Of a stretch of DNA of 64,000 bases, positions 53,929 through 62,614 are shown in pieces. How positions within the stretch are numbered: position 1 is the stretch's first letter; the number at the start of each line of letters is the position of its first letter. The notes under the pieces are model-generated. The model searched no databases and had not been told where the DNA came from. It was given only the letters and a program-made list of their open reading frames with translations. This DNA is from Gemmatimonadota bacterium (lineage in GTDB: Bacteria > Gemmatimonadota > Gemmatimonadetes > Gemmatimonadales > Gemmatimonadaceae), in the NCBI GenBank assembly GCA_021413975.1, contig JAIOPJ010000054.1, positions 310,001 through 374,000 on the forward strand. Reading direction: 5' to 3'. The translations under genes were made by a program, and so were the position numbers.

Positions 53929-53965
53929 ACGAAGGGCACGCCGCGCTGCGCGGCGTGCCCTTCGT
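53929..53965. terminator. Long perfect hairpin between DsbA-like and acs genes
   Basis: A 17-bp perfect stem (53929-53945 with 53949-53965, ACGAAGGGCACGCCGCG) has a three-base loop. It lies 23 bases past the DsbA-like stop and 34 before the acs stop on the other strand, so it can serve both. No strong T-run. Confidence 0.7.
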
Positions 53966-53998
53966 GCTTCATGCCCCTGCGCGGGTGCGCGGGAGGAT

Positions 53999-55963
<1,965 letters not shown>

Positions 55964-55983
55964 GCGACAATGGTAGGGGTGGC

Positions 55984-56368
55984 GTGCGAGGTTCGGCAGT
56001 GAGGTGTGCGCTGAATCACGCGGACGAGGTGTCAAGGACACGAACAGTGACAAGGAATGTGTCATGGTCGCATCGCATTCGCGGAACCCCCACCACAATC
56101 ACGTCGTGATAGTCATCTAAGAACATGTCATACAACGACTTACAAAGAATATCGAGTGGCACGCTTCTGGCATATTGATCATTCGAACGCGCAGAACGCC
56201 ACACCGACAAGAGCACACCCATCGCGAGGTGGGGTCGCAAAGCCAGGAGTCTCGGATCCTCGAGATGGTCCGGTCGCCGAACGTGGATCGCACGCAGAAG
56301 GAATGGTTCCTTCGCTCGGCACACCCGCTGCATGTCGGTTGGTCACTCCCCCTGCGCGGGAGGATACG
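55984..56368. promoter_or_regulatory. Long gene-free, AT-richer region with regulatory signals
   Basis: No gene is evident in about 400 bases between acs and the STAS gene. Part of it (about 56104-56195) is notably richer in A and T than the rest of the window. It has an inverted repeat TGACA-N7-TGTCA at 56048-56064 and a sigma-54-like site at 56157-56172. Weak ORFs here look like noise. The STAS gene's ribosome site ends the region. This may carry the STAS promoter and a regulatory leader. Confidence 0.5.
56157..56172 (+). promoter_or_regulatory. Sigma-54-like -24/-12 promoter
   Basis: TGGCAC, five bases, TGGCA keeps the diagnostic GG-N10-GC spacing of RpoN promoters; only one base of the -12 block differs from TTGCA. 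Predicted start near 56184 would leave a leader of about 185 nt before the STAS gene. No enhancer-binding regulator gene is in the window. Confidence 0.45.
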
Positions 56369-56698
56369 ATGGCGACCGCGACTTCCGATTCCAGCGACAC
56401 CGACTCCCAGCGCCTGCTCGCGCCCGCGCGACTGACCGCCGACAACCGTCTCGAGTTCCGCCGTCTCGTGCTCGAGGCCCTCGAGGTCTCCTCGCGCAAC
56501 GGCGACAAGCTGGTGCACGTCGATCTCGGCCTCACCATCGAGATCGATGCCGGCGGGCTCGGCGTGCTCGTGCTCCTGCAGAAGCGCGCGCGCGAGCGCG
56601 GGCTCCGTACCCGGCTCCTGAGGACGCCTCGCCCGATCAGGGAGATGCTGCATCTCACCCGTCTGGACGCGCTATTCGAGTTCGCCGACGCGGGGTGA
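56369..56698 (+). CDS. STAS-domain protein (anti-sigma factor antagonist-like)
   Basis: 109 residues, cytoplasmic. Seen: a short tail, then a STAS fold: LTADNRLEFRRLVLEALE, GDKLVHVDLGLTIEIDAGGLGVLVLLQKRARERG. In the usual family a phosphorylatable Ser/Thr follows Asp in 'D-S-x-G-L'; here the segment reads EIDAGGLG, with Ala where Ser is expected, so it may not be a switch regulated by phosphorylation. Known: STAS proteins release sigma factors from anti-sigma kinases or carry phospholipid/anion transport control. Ribosome site GGGAGG is very good. An upstream sigma-54-like site is the likely promoter. A 14-bp hairpin follows (56711-56762). Confidence 0.8.
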   Translation: MATATSDSSDTDSQRLLAPARLTADNRLEFRRLVLEALEVSSRNGDKLVHVDLGLTIEIDAGGLGVLVLLQKRARERGLRTRLLRTPRPIREMLHLTRLDALFEFADAG

Positions 56699-56710
56699 TC
56701 CGCGGTCGCT

Positions 56711-56762
56711 CCCGGCGTGGTCGCGCCGCTCCCGCGGCGCCGTACCGTGCGACCACGCCGGG
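56711..56762. terminator. Nested hairpin between STAS and ccmA
   Basis: Outer arms 56711-56724 and 56749-56762 are perfect 14-base complements (CCCGGCGTGGTCGC), and a smaller GCGCCGC/GCGGCGC stem sits inside. It could end STAS transcription or act as a leader structure for the ccm genes. A TAACCTTC -10-like sequence follows at 56766-56773. Confidence 0.5.
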
Positions 56763-56803
56763 CACTAACCTTCAATGATGGGTGCCCCGGCAGCAGAGTC
56801 ACG

Positions 56804-57502
56804 ATGACGACGCGCATCGAAGCCGCGGGATTGGTCCGTGCCTTCGGGGCGCGTCGCGCCGTCGACGGCCTCTCCTTCACCCTCGCCGCCGGCGAGTGCC
56901 TCGCCCTCTTCGGTCCGAACGGCGCCGGCAAGTCGACCGCCCTCAGGCTCCTCGCCGGCCTGCTCTCCCCGACGAGGGGCCGCGCGAGCATCGGCGGCGT
57001 GCGCCTCCCCGCACCGGAGGCCCGGGCGCGCGTCGGGCTCATCTCGCACCGCAGCATGCTCTACGAGGCGCTGACCGCCCGCGAGAATGTCCGCTTCTCG
57101 GCGCAACTGCACGGCCTCCGCGACGTCGACCAAGCGGTCGAGCGCGCCCTCGTCGCGCTTCGAGTCGCCGACCGCGCCGACGTGCCCGTCCGCGCGCTCT
57201 CGCGCGGCCTGCAGCAGCGCGTCGCGATCGCGCGCGCCATCGTCCATGGTCCCGATGTCCTGCTCGCCGACGAGCCCTACACCGGTCTCGACGAACAGGG
57301 GGGCGCGGCCCTCACCACCCTGCTGCGCGAGCGCCGCGACGCCGGGGCCGCCCTCATCGTCGTGACCCATCACCTGCACGAGGGACTCGCGCTCGCGACG
57401 CATGCGGCGATCATGCGCGCCGGTCGCTTCGCGCGCTTCGAGCGCGCCGAGGGGCTCGAGCGCGACCGTTATGCCGCCGAGTATCGGGAGCTCGTCGCAT
57501 GA
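56804..57502 (+). CDS. ccmA: Heme exporter ATP-binding protein CcmA
   Basis: ATPase of the heme-handling complex in system I cytochrome c maturation. Seen: 232 residues with Walker A GPNGAGKST, the Q loop, signature LSRGLQQRVAIARA, Walker B VLLADEPYTGLD and H-loop VTHHLHEG. The signature reads LSRGLQQ, as in CcmA, and the ccmB and ccmC genes follow directly, which fixes the identity. ATG 56804 gives the correct N-terminus (MTTRIEAAGLVRAFGARRAVDG). Its stop overlaps the ccmB ATG (ATGA). CcmE, CcmF, CcmG and CcmH are not in the window. Confidence 0.92.
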   Translation: MTTRIEAAGLVRAFGARRAVDGLSFTLAAGECLALFGPNGAGKSTALRLLAGLLSPTRGRASIGGVRLPAPEARARVGLISHRSMLYEALTARENVRFSAQLHGLRDVDQAVERALVALRVADRADVPVRALSRGLQQRVAIARAIVHGPDVLLADEPYTGLDEQGGAALTTLLRERRDAGAALIVVTHHLHEGLALATHAAIMRAGRFARFERAEGLERDRYAAEYRELVA

Positions 57503-58197
57503 GCGGAGTCCCCGCCGCGCCGGGCCTCCTCGGCGCCGCCTGGATGATCGCCCGCAAGGACCTCGCGATCGAGTTCCGCACCCGCAGCGCCTTCCTCTCG
57601 GCGCTGGTGCTCTCGCTCCTCTCGATCGTCATCTTCTACTTCGCTTGGGATCCCACCGCGATCGGCGCGGCGGACCTCGCACCGGGCGTGCTCTGGGTGA
57701 CCTTCACCTTCTCCGGTCTGCTCGGCATGCATCGCTCGTTCGGCGTGGAATCGCACGACGGGGCGATGGACGCGCTGCTCACGGCGCCGGTGCCGCGACA
57801 GTCGATCTTCCTCGGCAAGGCGCTCGCGAACCTCGTCTTCGTGCTCGGCGTCCAGGCCGTGGCGCTGCCCGCCGTCGCGCTCTTCTACAACCTGCCCGTC
57901 GGGCCCGCCTTCGGTGCGCTCGCGCTCCTCATGCTCCTCGCGTCGATCGGACTCGTGGCCGTCGGCACCATGTTCGCCGGAATGACCGCGAACACCCGGC
58001 TCGCGGAGTTGCTCCTGCCGGTGCTCGCCATGCCATTCTTCGTGCCGATCGTCATGCCGGCGGCGAAGACGACGGCACTCCTGCTCGCGGGACGGCCGAT
58101 CGGCGAGGCCTTCGCCTGGTTGCGGATCCTGCTCGCCTTCGACCTCGTCTTCGCGTACGTCTGCATGCTCGTCTTCCCCCTCACGCTCGACGACTGA
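57499..58197 (+). CDS. ccmB: Heme exporter membrane protein CcmB
   Basis: Inner-membrane partner of CcmA, 232 residues. Seen: IARKDLAIEFRTRSAFLSAL near the start, six hydrophobic segments, and VFTFS-like TFTFSGLLGMHRSFGVE with the typical basic loop. The ATG overlaps the ccmA stop (ATGA). Known: CcmA2B supports heme release from CcmC-bound CcmE. The family's conserved residues and the neighbours on both sides make the call secure. Five bases separate it from ccmC. Confidence 0.92.
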   Translation: MSGVPAAPGLLGAAWMIARKDLAIEFRTRSAFLSALVLSLLSIVIFYFAWDPTAIGAADLAPGVLWVTFTFSGLLGMHRSFGVESHDGAMDALLTAPVPRQSIFLGKALANLVFVLGVQAVALPAVALFYNLPVGPAFGALALLMLLASIGLVAVGTMFAGMTANTRLAELLLPVLAMPFFVPIVMPAAKTTALLLAGRPIGEAFAWLRILLAFDLVFAYVCMLVFPLTLDD

Positions 58198-58201
58198 CCG
58201 C

Positions 58202-58906
58202 ATGACATCCCCCTCTCACGATCCCTCGGACCGGCGTCCCGGCGCGGACTGGTTGCTGCTCGCTGCCGGTGCCGCGGTGGCCGCGGCCGTCACGCGGGCC
58301 GTCTGGTTCACGCCACCGGAGCGGCTCCAGGGCTACGCGCAGAAGATCTTCTACCTGCACGTCCCCTCGGCCTGGGTGGCCTTCCTCGCCTTCGCGCTCA
58401 CGGCGCTCTCCGGTGCGTTCTGGCTCTTCCTCAAGGATCCGCGCCTCGACCGGTTCGCCGAGAGCTCGGCCGAGGTCGGCGTGATCTTCACCACCGGCGT
58501 GCTCGTGTCGGGACCGCTCTGGGGCAAGCCGATCTGGGGCGCATGGTGGGTCTGGGACGCGCGGTTGACGCTGACGCTCTTCCTCTGGTTCCTCTATCTT
58601 GGCTATCTCGTGCTTCGCGGAGTTGTTCCCGAGCGCGAGCAACGCGCCCGGTACAGCGCGGTCGTCGGCATCCTGGGCGCCGTGCTGATTCCGTTCATCC
58701 ATCTGAGCGTCTATCTCTTCAACACCCAGCATCCCATGCCCGTGGTGGCGAACCCGTCGGGGATCCAGATGCCCCCGGTCATGGTCAAGACCTTCTTCCT
58801 CTCCCTCGGCGCCTTCACTCTCCTCTACGTCGCCCTCGTACGGTCGCGCTATGCGCTCGCCGCGGAGCGCGACATCCTCGACGACGACGTCGCCACGGAC
58901 CGCTGA
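58202..58906 (+). CDS. ccmC: Heme exporter/cytochrome c biogenesis protein CcmC
   Basis: Delivers heme to the chaperone CcmE in the periplasm. Seen: 234 residues, six membrane helices, the tryptophan-rich heme-binding WGKPIWGAWWVWDARLT motif, and two conserved histidines in KIFYLHVPSAW and FIHLSVYLFNTQHPMP. Length equals that of known CcmC. The gene sits 4 bases after the ccmB stop. The acidic C-terminal tail (ILDDDVATDR) is short. Together with CcmAB and D this makes a complete first half of system I; the second half lies elsewhere. Confidence 0.95.
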   Translation: MTSPSHDPSDRRPGADWLLLAAGAAVAAAVTRAVWFTPPERLQGYAQKIFYLHVPSAWVAFLAFALTALSGAFWLFLKDPRLDRFAESSAEVGVIFTTGVLVSGPLWGKPIWGAWWVWDARLTLTLFLWFLYLGYLVLRGVVPEREQRARYSAVVGILGAVLIPFIHLSVYLFNTQHPMPVVANPSGIQMPPVMVKTFFLSLGAFTLLYVALVRSRYALAAERDILDDDVATDR

Positions 58907-58911
58907 CCCTC

Positions 58912-59049
58912 ATGCCTGACAACGCGTTCTACTACCGGGTGGCCTACGCCGTGCTCGCCCTGCTCTATGGCGGGTACACCCTCTCGCTCGTCCTGCGCCG
59001 CCGCGCGCTCGCAGCGCGCCGCGCGCGCCAACTGGCGGGGCGCCCGTGA
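58912..59049 (+). CDS. ccmD: CcmD-like small membrane protein
   Basis: 45 residues: one membrane helix (YYRVAYAVLALLYGGYTLSLVL) followed by an arginine-rich tail (RRRALAARRARQ). This is the CcmD size and layout, and the location straight after ccmC fits. Known: CcmD bridges CcmC-CcmE and the CcmAB ATPase. Too short for many gene callers. The stop overlaps the pyrophosphatase GTG (GTGA). Confidence 0.75.
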   Translation: MPDNAFYYRVAYAVLALLYGGYTLSLVLRRRALAARRARQLAGRP

Positions 59050-59588
59050 TCCATCCGTGGAAGGACCTCCCCGCGGGCCGCATGCCTCCTGAGGTCGTCA
59101 CCGCGGTGATCGAGATCCCGCAGGGCGCCCGCAACAAGTACGAACTCGACAAGGACTCGGGGCTCTTCCGTCTCGATCGCGTGCTGTACTCGGCGGTGCA
59201 CTACCCCGGGGACTACGGGCTCATCCCGCGCACGCTGCACGAGGACAACGATCCGCTCGACGTCCTCGTGATGATCAAGGAGCCGACCTTCACCGGTTGC
59301 CTGATCGACGTCCGGCCGGTGGGCGTGCTCAAGATGCTCGACAAGGGCGAGCCCGACGACAAGATCCTCGCGGTCCCCTGCGACGATCCCGCCCACGGAG
59401 AGTACTTCGACATCGCCGACCTCCCCCAGCACTATCTCCGCGAGGTCGAGCACTTCTTCGCGATCTACAAGGACCTCGAGGGGAAGCGCGTGGAGATCAT
59501 CGGGTGGGAGAAGAGCGACGTCGCGATGCGCGTGATCGAGGAGAGCATCGTGCGCTACGCGGACCGGTATCTCTCGCAGGGTCCGTAG
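59046..59588 (+). CDS. ppa: Inorganic pyrophosphatase, soluble family I
   Basis: Hydrolyses pyrophosphate to phosphate. Seen: 180 residues with EIPQGARNKYELDKDSGLFRLDRVL, YPGDYGLIPRTLHEDNDPLDVLVM (the PROSITE-like D-x-D-P-x-D metal cluster) and DKILAVPCDDP. Length and motifs are exactly those of bacterial Ppa. GTG 59046 overlaps the ccmD stop as GTGA, an unexpected pairing of a housekeeping enzyme with the heme export genes. Known: essential in most bacteria, drives biosynthetic reactions by removing pyrophosphate. Confidence 0.95.
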   Translation: MIHPWKDLPAGRMPPEVVTAVIEIPQGARNKYELDKDSGLFRLDRVLYSAVHYPGDYGLIPRTLHEDNDPLDVLVMIKEPTFTGCLIDVRPVGVLKMLDKGEPDDKILAVPCDDPAHGEYFDIADLPQHYLREVEHFFAIYKDLEGKRVEIIGWEKSDVAMRVIEESIVRYADRYLSQGP

Positions 59589-59635
59589 GGCGACGACGCG
59601 TCGCGGCGTCGGCGCGCCGGGACCGCTGGCCCTGA

Positions 59636-60274
59636 CTACTCGCCCGGCTCGGTGGAGCCGGAGCCGAGGAACCCGCGGAGCTGCTTGCGCCAGCTCTCCA
59701 GTCGCGCCGGCTTGGGCAGCTTGGTCTTCACGGTGATCTGCCCGAAGACCGTGCCGCCGCGCACGCGGACCACCGGTGCCCCGGGGAGCGCGCGCTGCGC
59801 CTTGTCCTCCACCGCGCCCATGATCGCCGAGCACTCCACGTCGGCACCGACCCCGGGTGGCAGCAGCACCGTGGCCTCGCCGAAGATCACATCCACGTCG
59901 ATCATGAGCCCCTCCGGCGGCAGGTCGGCGTCGCGCAGGTCGAGCAGGATGCTCCCGAAGACGGCCTTCGCGGCGATGTTCGGCGTGGGGGTCCACGCCC
60001 CCTCCTTCTTCACCTCGGAGAAGACGGCGAGGTAGCGCTTCTCGTTCGACGGCAGCGTTCCCGTGCCCGGCGCGATGTGGTACATCGGCGCCGGTGCCAC
60101 GGAACCGCGCGCGAGGCTCGGCAATCCCTCCAGCACCGTCACGAGCTGCGCCTGCGAGGTCGACTTGTAGACCCGGTCGAATCTCGCCTCCAGCTCACCG
60201 GTGGAGAGATGGTCCTGCGCGTAGTGTGCGCAGAGGGCCTGCACCGCCTGCTCCCGTTCGAGTTCGAGACTCAC
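59636..60274 (-). CDS. DUF1707-domain protein with LiaF-like C-terminal region
   Basis: 212 residues. Seen: SLELEREQAVQALCAHYAQDHLSTGELEARFDRVYK at the start is a DUF1707/SHOCT-like helical pair, often fused to sensor or envelope stress proteins; the C-terminal half (KAVFGSILLDLRDADLPPEGLMI..., VIFGEATVLLPPGVG, VFGQITVK) matches the LiaF-like cell-wall-active response fold with its repeated G-x-I/V/D pattern. No membrane segment. GTG 60274 overlaps the flavin reductase stop (GTGA), making it last of a four-gene unit. Known: such proteins modulate cell envelope stress responses, mostly in Gram-positives; its role here is unclear. Confidence 0.8.
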   Translation of the reverse strand: MSLELEREQAVQALCAHYAQDHLSTGELEARFDRVYKSTSQAQLVTVLEGLPSLARGSVAPAPMYHIAPGTGTLPSNEKRYLAVFSEVKKEGAWTPTPNIAAKAVFGSILLDLRDADLPPEGLMIDVDVIFGEATVLLPPGVGADVECSAIMGAVEDKAQRALPGAPVVRVRGGTVFGQITVKTKLPKPARLESWRKQLRGFLGSGSTEPGE

Positions 60275-60747
60275 GGCGCGAGTCTCGCGTAGCGACCGCG
60301 GAAATAGAGCAACGGTTCGCCTTCCGCGACCTCGGCCGCGAGGACCTCGGCGACGAGGATCACGTGATCGCCTCCCGGATGCCGCTCGGCGATCCGGCAC
60401 TCGAGGCGCACCAGCGCACCGGGAAGCAAGGGGACGTCCCCGGCGCCGCGCGTGAGCGCGAGGCCCGCGAACCGGTCGCCCTCCTTCACCGCGAACTGTC
60501 GCGAGATCGCCTCCTGATCGGCCCCGAGCACATGCACGGCGAGGTGCGTGAGTCCTTCGAGCGCCGGTGCGATCGACGCGGCGCGATCGATGCACACGAG
60601 CACCAGCGGCGGGTCGAGCGAAAGCGAACTGAATGCGGTCGCGGTCATCCCGAGGTCACGGCCGTCCGCCGACCGGGTCGTGAGCACCGTCACGCCCGAC
60701 GCGAAACGGGAGAGAGAGGCGCGGAAGGCCGAGGTGTCGAGTGGCAT
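60271..60747 (-). CDS. Flavin reductase family protein (FMN-binding split barrel)
   Basis: 158 residues. Seen: RASLSRFASGVTVLTTRSADGRDLGMTATAFSSLSLDPPLVLVCIDRAASI is the characteristic opening of flavin reductases of the split-barrel FMN-binding family, followed by FAVKEGDRFAG and LECRIAERHPGGDHVILVAEV, and a C-terminal LLYFRGRY. Known: these use NAD(P)H to reduce flavin, often for a two-component monooxygenase. No partner monooxygenase is adjacent. ATG 60747 shares one base with the DUF92 stop (TGATG); its stop overlaps the DUF1707 start (GTGA). Confidence 0.9.
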   Translation of the reverse strand: MPLDTSAFRASLSRFASGVTVLTTRSADGRDLGMTATAFSSLSLDPPLVLVCIDRAASIAPALEGLTHLAVHVLGADQEAISRQFAVKEGDRFAGLALTRGAGDVPLLPGALVRLECRIAERHPGGDHVILVAEVLAAEVAEGEPLLYFRGRYARLAP

Positions 60748-61559
60748 CAGCGAGGGGCGAGAGGGACCGTCGTGAGGAACGCGAGGACGGCGCCGAGGAC
60801 GGTCGCGAGGAGATTGACGGCGTCGTTGGTCATCCAGCGCAGGCCCACGGCATGACGAGTACGATACTCACAGGTGTGGACCCTGCGTTCGGTCCACGTA
60901 CGGCACTGCTCGCACCACCGTTTCGACTGCAGTGTGGCACCGAGCACGCTATCACCGACGCTGCCGCCGATGCCACCGAGGAGGACCGCGAAGGCCGGTG
61001 AGGCGGCGCCCTGCCCCTCGGGCCGGAGGATCAGGTGTGCCGCGAGGGCCACCAGTGCGGCGGCCAGGACGCCCGCCGTCGATCCGATCGCCGTGATGCC
61101 GCCGGACGTTCCCACGGGGACGGCCCGGCCGGAGAGGATCGACCGGGGCGAACCGCCCCACAGTGTCCCGATCTCGGTGGCCCACGTGTCGGCCGCCGCG
61201 GCCGCGAGTGCGCCCAATCCGGCGACCGAGAGGCGGGCGTCGCCGGTGATCTCGCCAAGGAGGATCAGGGCGGTGAAGACCCCGCCGTTCGCACCGACCT
61301 GCAGCGCATTCCGCTCCCGCTGCACCGGCAGCATCGATGCGGTGCGCGCCTCCTTCCGGGCGTGCCCCAGCCGCGTCAGCATCGACGTGGCCACGAAGTA
61401 CGCGATGAGCAGCACTCCCCACTCCCACCCCGCCGTGACGACGAGTGTCCCCATCACGAAGGCGGCCCAGTGGCCGCGCGACGAGAGGCTCCCCGCGCGC
61501 CGGCCGGTGATCGCCACGCCGCCGGCGACGAGCGCGCCGAGCAGCGCGCGGACGATCAG
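60747..61559 (-). CDS. DUF92-family membrane protein, phytyl phosphate kinase-like (probable CUG start)
   Basis: 270 residues with about six membrane segments. Seen: GRRAGSLSSRGHWAAFVMGTLVV, ATWATEIGTLWGG with LAADTWATEIG (the DUF92 D-T-x-A-T-E-x-G hallmark), SRILSGRAVPVGTSGGITAIGS-like region and GGIGGSVGDSVLGATLQ. Known: DUF92 includes the plant VTE6 phytyl phosphate kinase. Reading from the GTG at 61517 loses the first hydrophobic helix; a CTG at 61559 overlaps the upstream stop as CTGA and restores a normal N-terminus (LIVRALLGALVAGG). Substrate here may be an isoprenoid phosphate, but this is inferred from family only. Confidence 0.82.
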   Translation of the reverse strand: MIVRALLGALVAGGVAITGRRAGSLSSRGHWAAFVMGTLVVTAGWEWGVLLIAYFVATSMLTRLGHARKEARTASMLPVQRERNALQVGANGGVFTALILLGEITGDARLSVAGLGALAAAAADTWATEIGTLWGGSPRSILSGRAVPVGTSGGITAIGSTAGVLAAALVALAAHLILRPEGQGAASPAFAVLLGGIGGSVGDSVLGATLQSKRWCEQCRTWTERRVHTCEYRTRHAVGLRWMTNDAVNLLATVLGAVLAFLTTVPLAPR

Positions 61560-61831
61560 GGCGTCCGCGATCGGCGCACTCCGCGCAGGGACGCCATGAC
61601 CGACTCACGGAGCTCGATCGGCGCCCGTTCGGCATCGCCCGCGCGACGCAGCGCGCGCTTGTACGCATGCGCCGCGGCCAACCGTCGGGCGCACGCCGGG
61701 CACTCGGCGGCGTGCGCTTCGGCGCGCGCCGAGCAGAGGGAGCCGGCTTCACCGTCGACCAGCGCGTCGAGCGTCTGGTGCCAACCGGTGCAGTCGGGGC
61801 CGGCGAAGGGGTGGGAGATCGGGACGGCCAT
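61556..61831 (-). CDS. Zinc-finger anti-sigma factor-like protein
   Basis: 91 residues. Seen: HQTLDALVDGEAG, and the HxxxCxxC motif in EAHAAECPACARRLAAAH, the zinc-binding anti-sigma (ZAS, zf-HC2) signature. No transmembrane helix is present, unlike many anti-sigma factors, so it would act in the cytoplasm. Known: these bind and inhibit extracytoplasmic function sigma factors, usually encoded next to them; no sigma gene is next to this one within the window. Stop overlaps the DUF92 start (CTGA). ATG 61831 starts the conserved part; the ORF extension to 61903 seems unlikely. Confidence 0.75.
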   Translation of the reverse strand: MAVPISHPFAGPDCTGWHQTLDALVDGEAGSLCSARAEAHAAECPACARRLAAAHAYKRALRRAGDAERAPIELRESVMASLRGVRRSRTP

Positions 61832-61943
61832 GGGAGGAACGGGATTCTGGCAATCTGGAGCGGTGAGTGCAAGCGGTGCGACATCTGGCGCCTCAACGCG
61901 CACGCGACCGGGAAAGTGCCGTGCGTGGGGGTTCGCGCGCGAT

Positions 61944-61950
61944 TAGCTTC
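61944..61950 (+). promoter_or_regulatory. Candidate -10 element of the V4R-like gene
   Basis: TAGCTTC lies 29 bases before the ATG at 61980 in a 148-bp divergent region and matches the TAnCTTC pattern of other starts. No -35 match. Confidence 0.3.
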
Positions 61951-61979
61951 CGCCGCGGTCCCACTTCCTCCCCTTTCGA

Positions 61980-62600
61980 ATGTCCGTGACCGTCGATCCG
62001 CTGGTTCCCCTCGTCCTGCTCGAGGCCGTTCGTTCCGTCGACATGCCCGACGGCGACCTCGAGGCGGAGTTCGTGGATGAACTGCGGACCAAGCGCCTCG
62101 GGTTGAGCGACACGGTGCTCGCGCAGATCCGCCGCTACAACGACGCGGTCAAGCGTGGGCAGCGACTGCCATTCGACGAAGCGGCCGGGATCGCGAAGCT
62201 CATCGGGCGACGTCCGGACGCCGAGGCCGTCTTCCGCGAGGCGGGGCGCATGCTGGCGCGGCAGACGTACGCCCGCATCAGCGCGCCCAGCCGTTCGCTC
62301 ATCCGTTCGCTCCCCACGATGCTCTCGCGCCCGCTCGCGCTCGGGCACGTGCGGCGCATCGGCCACCGATTCCTCGGCGGTTCGCTCCGGCGCGTCGGCG
62401 CGACGATCCTGCTCGAGGTCCGCGATTCCCCTACGCGCGACGCCGCACCGCGCCAGGCCGGGTGCGCCTTCTACGAGTCGATCCTGCGCGAGATCATGCA
62501 ACTGCTCGTCGGCGGCGTCGGCGCCGTGGAGCATGTGCGGTGCGCGACCCGCGGCGAAGGCACGTGCGAATGGCGCGCCGAGTGGCGGTCCATCCGGTAA
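61980..62600 (+). CDS. V4R/DUF2378-like domain protein
   Basis: 206 residues, cytoplasmic. Seen: an N-terminal region of about 95 residues without known motifs, and a C-terminal half (SRPLALGHVRRIGHRFLGGS, CAFYESILREIMQLLVGGVGAVEHVRCATRGEGTC) with the Cys-rich layout of V4R (4-vinyl reductase) small-molecule binding domains: Cys in CAFYESIL, then C in VRCATRGEGTC, typical of the hydrophobic ligand pocket. Known: V4R domains occur in bacteriochlorophyll 4-vinyl reductase, in regulators and in TRAPP subunits. Whether this one binds a tetrapyrrole or other lipid is unknown. Followed by the M24 gene 14 bases later. Confidence 0.6.
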   Translation: MSVTVDPLVPLVLLEAVRSVDMPDGDLEAEFVDELRTKRLGLSDTVLAQIRRYNDAVKRGQRLPFDEAAGIAKLIGRRPDAEAVFREAGRMLARQTYARISAPSRSLIRSLPTMLSRPLALGHVRRIGHRFLGGSLRRVGATILLEVRDSPTRDAAPRQAGCAFYESILREIMQLLVGGVGAVEHVRCATRGEGTCEWRAEWRSIR

Positions 62601-62614
62601 CCCTGCGAGGCCCC

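Noticed and set aside
56016-56333. Minus-strand ORF of about 105 codons in the acs-STAS gap
   Set aside because: No motif, no ribosome site, atypical residue composition, and it covers the sigma-54-like site and the STAS leader; likely chance.
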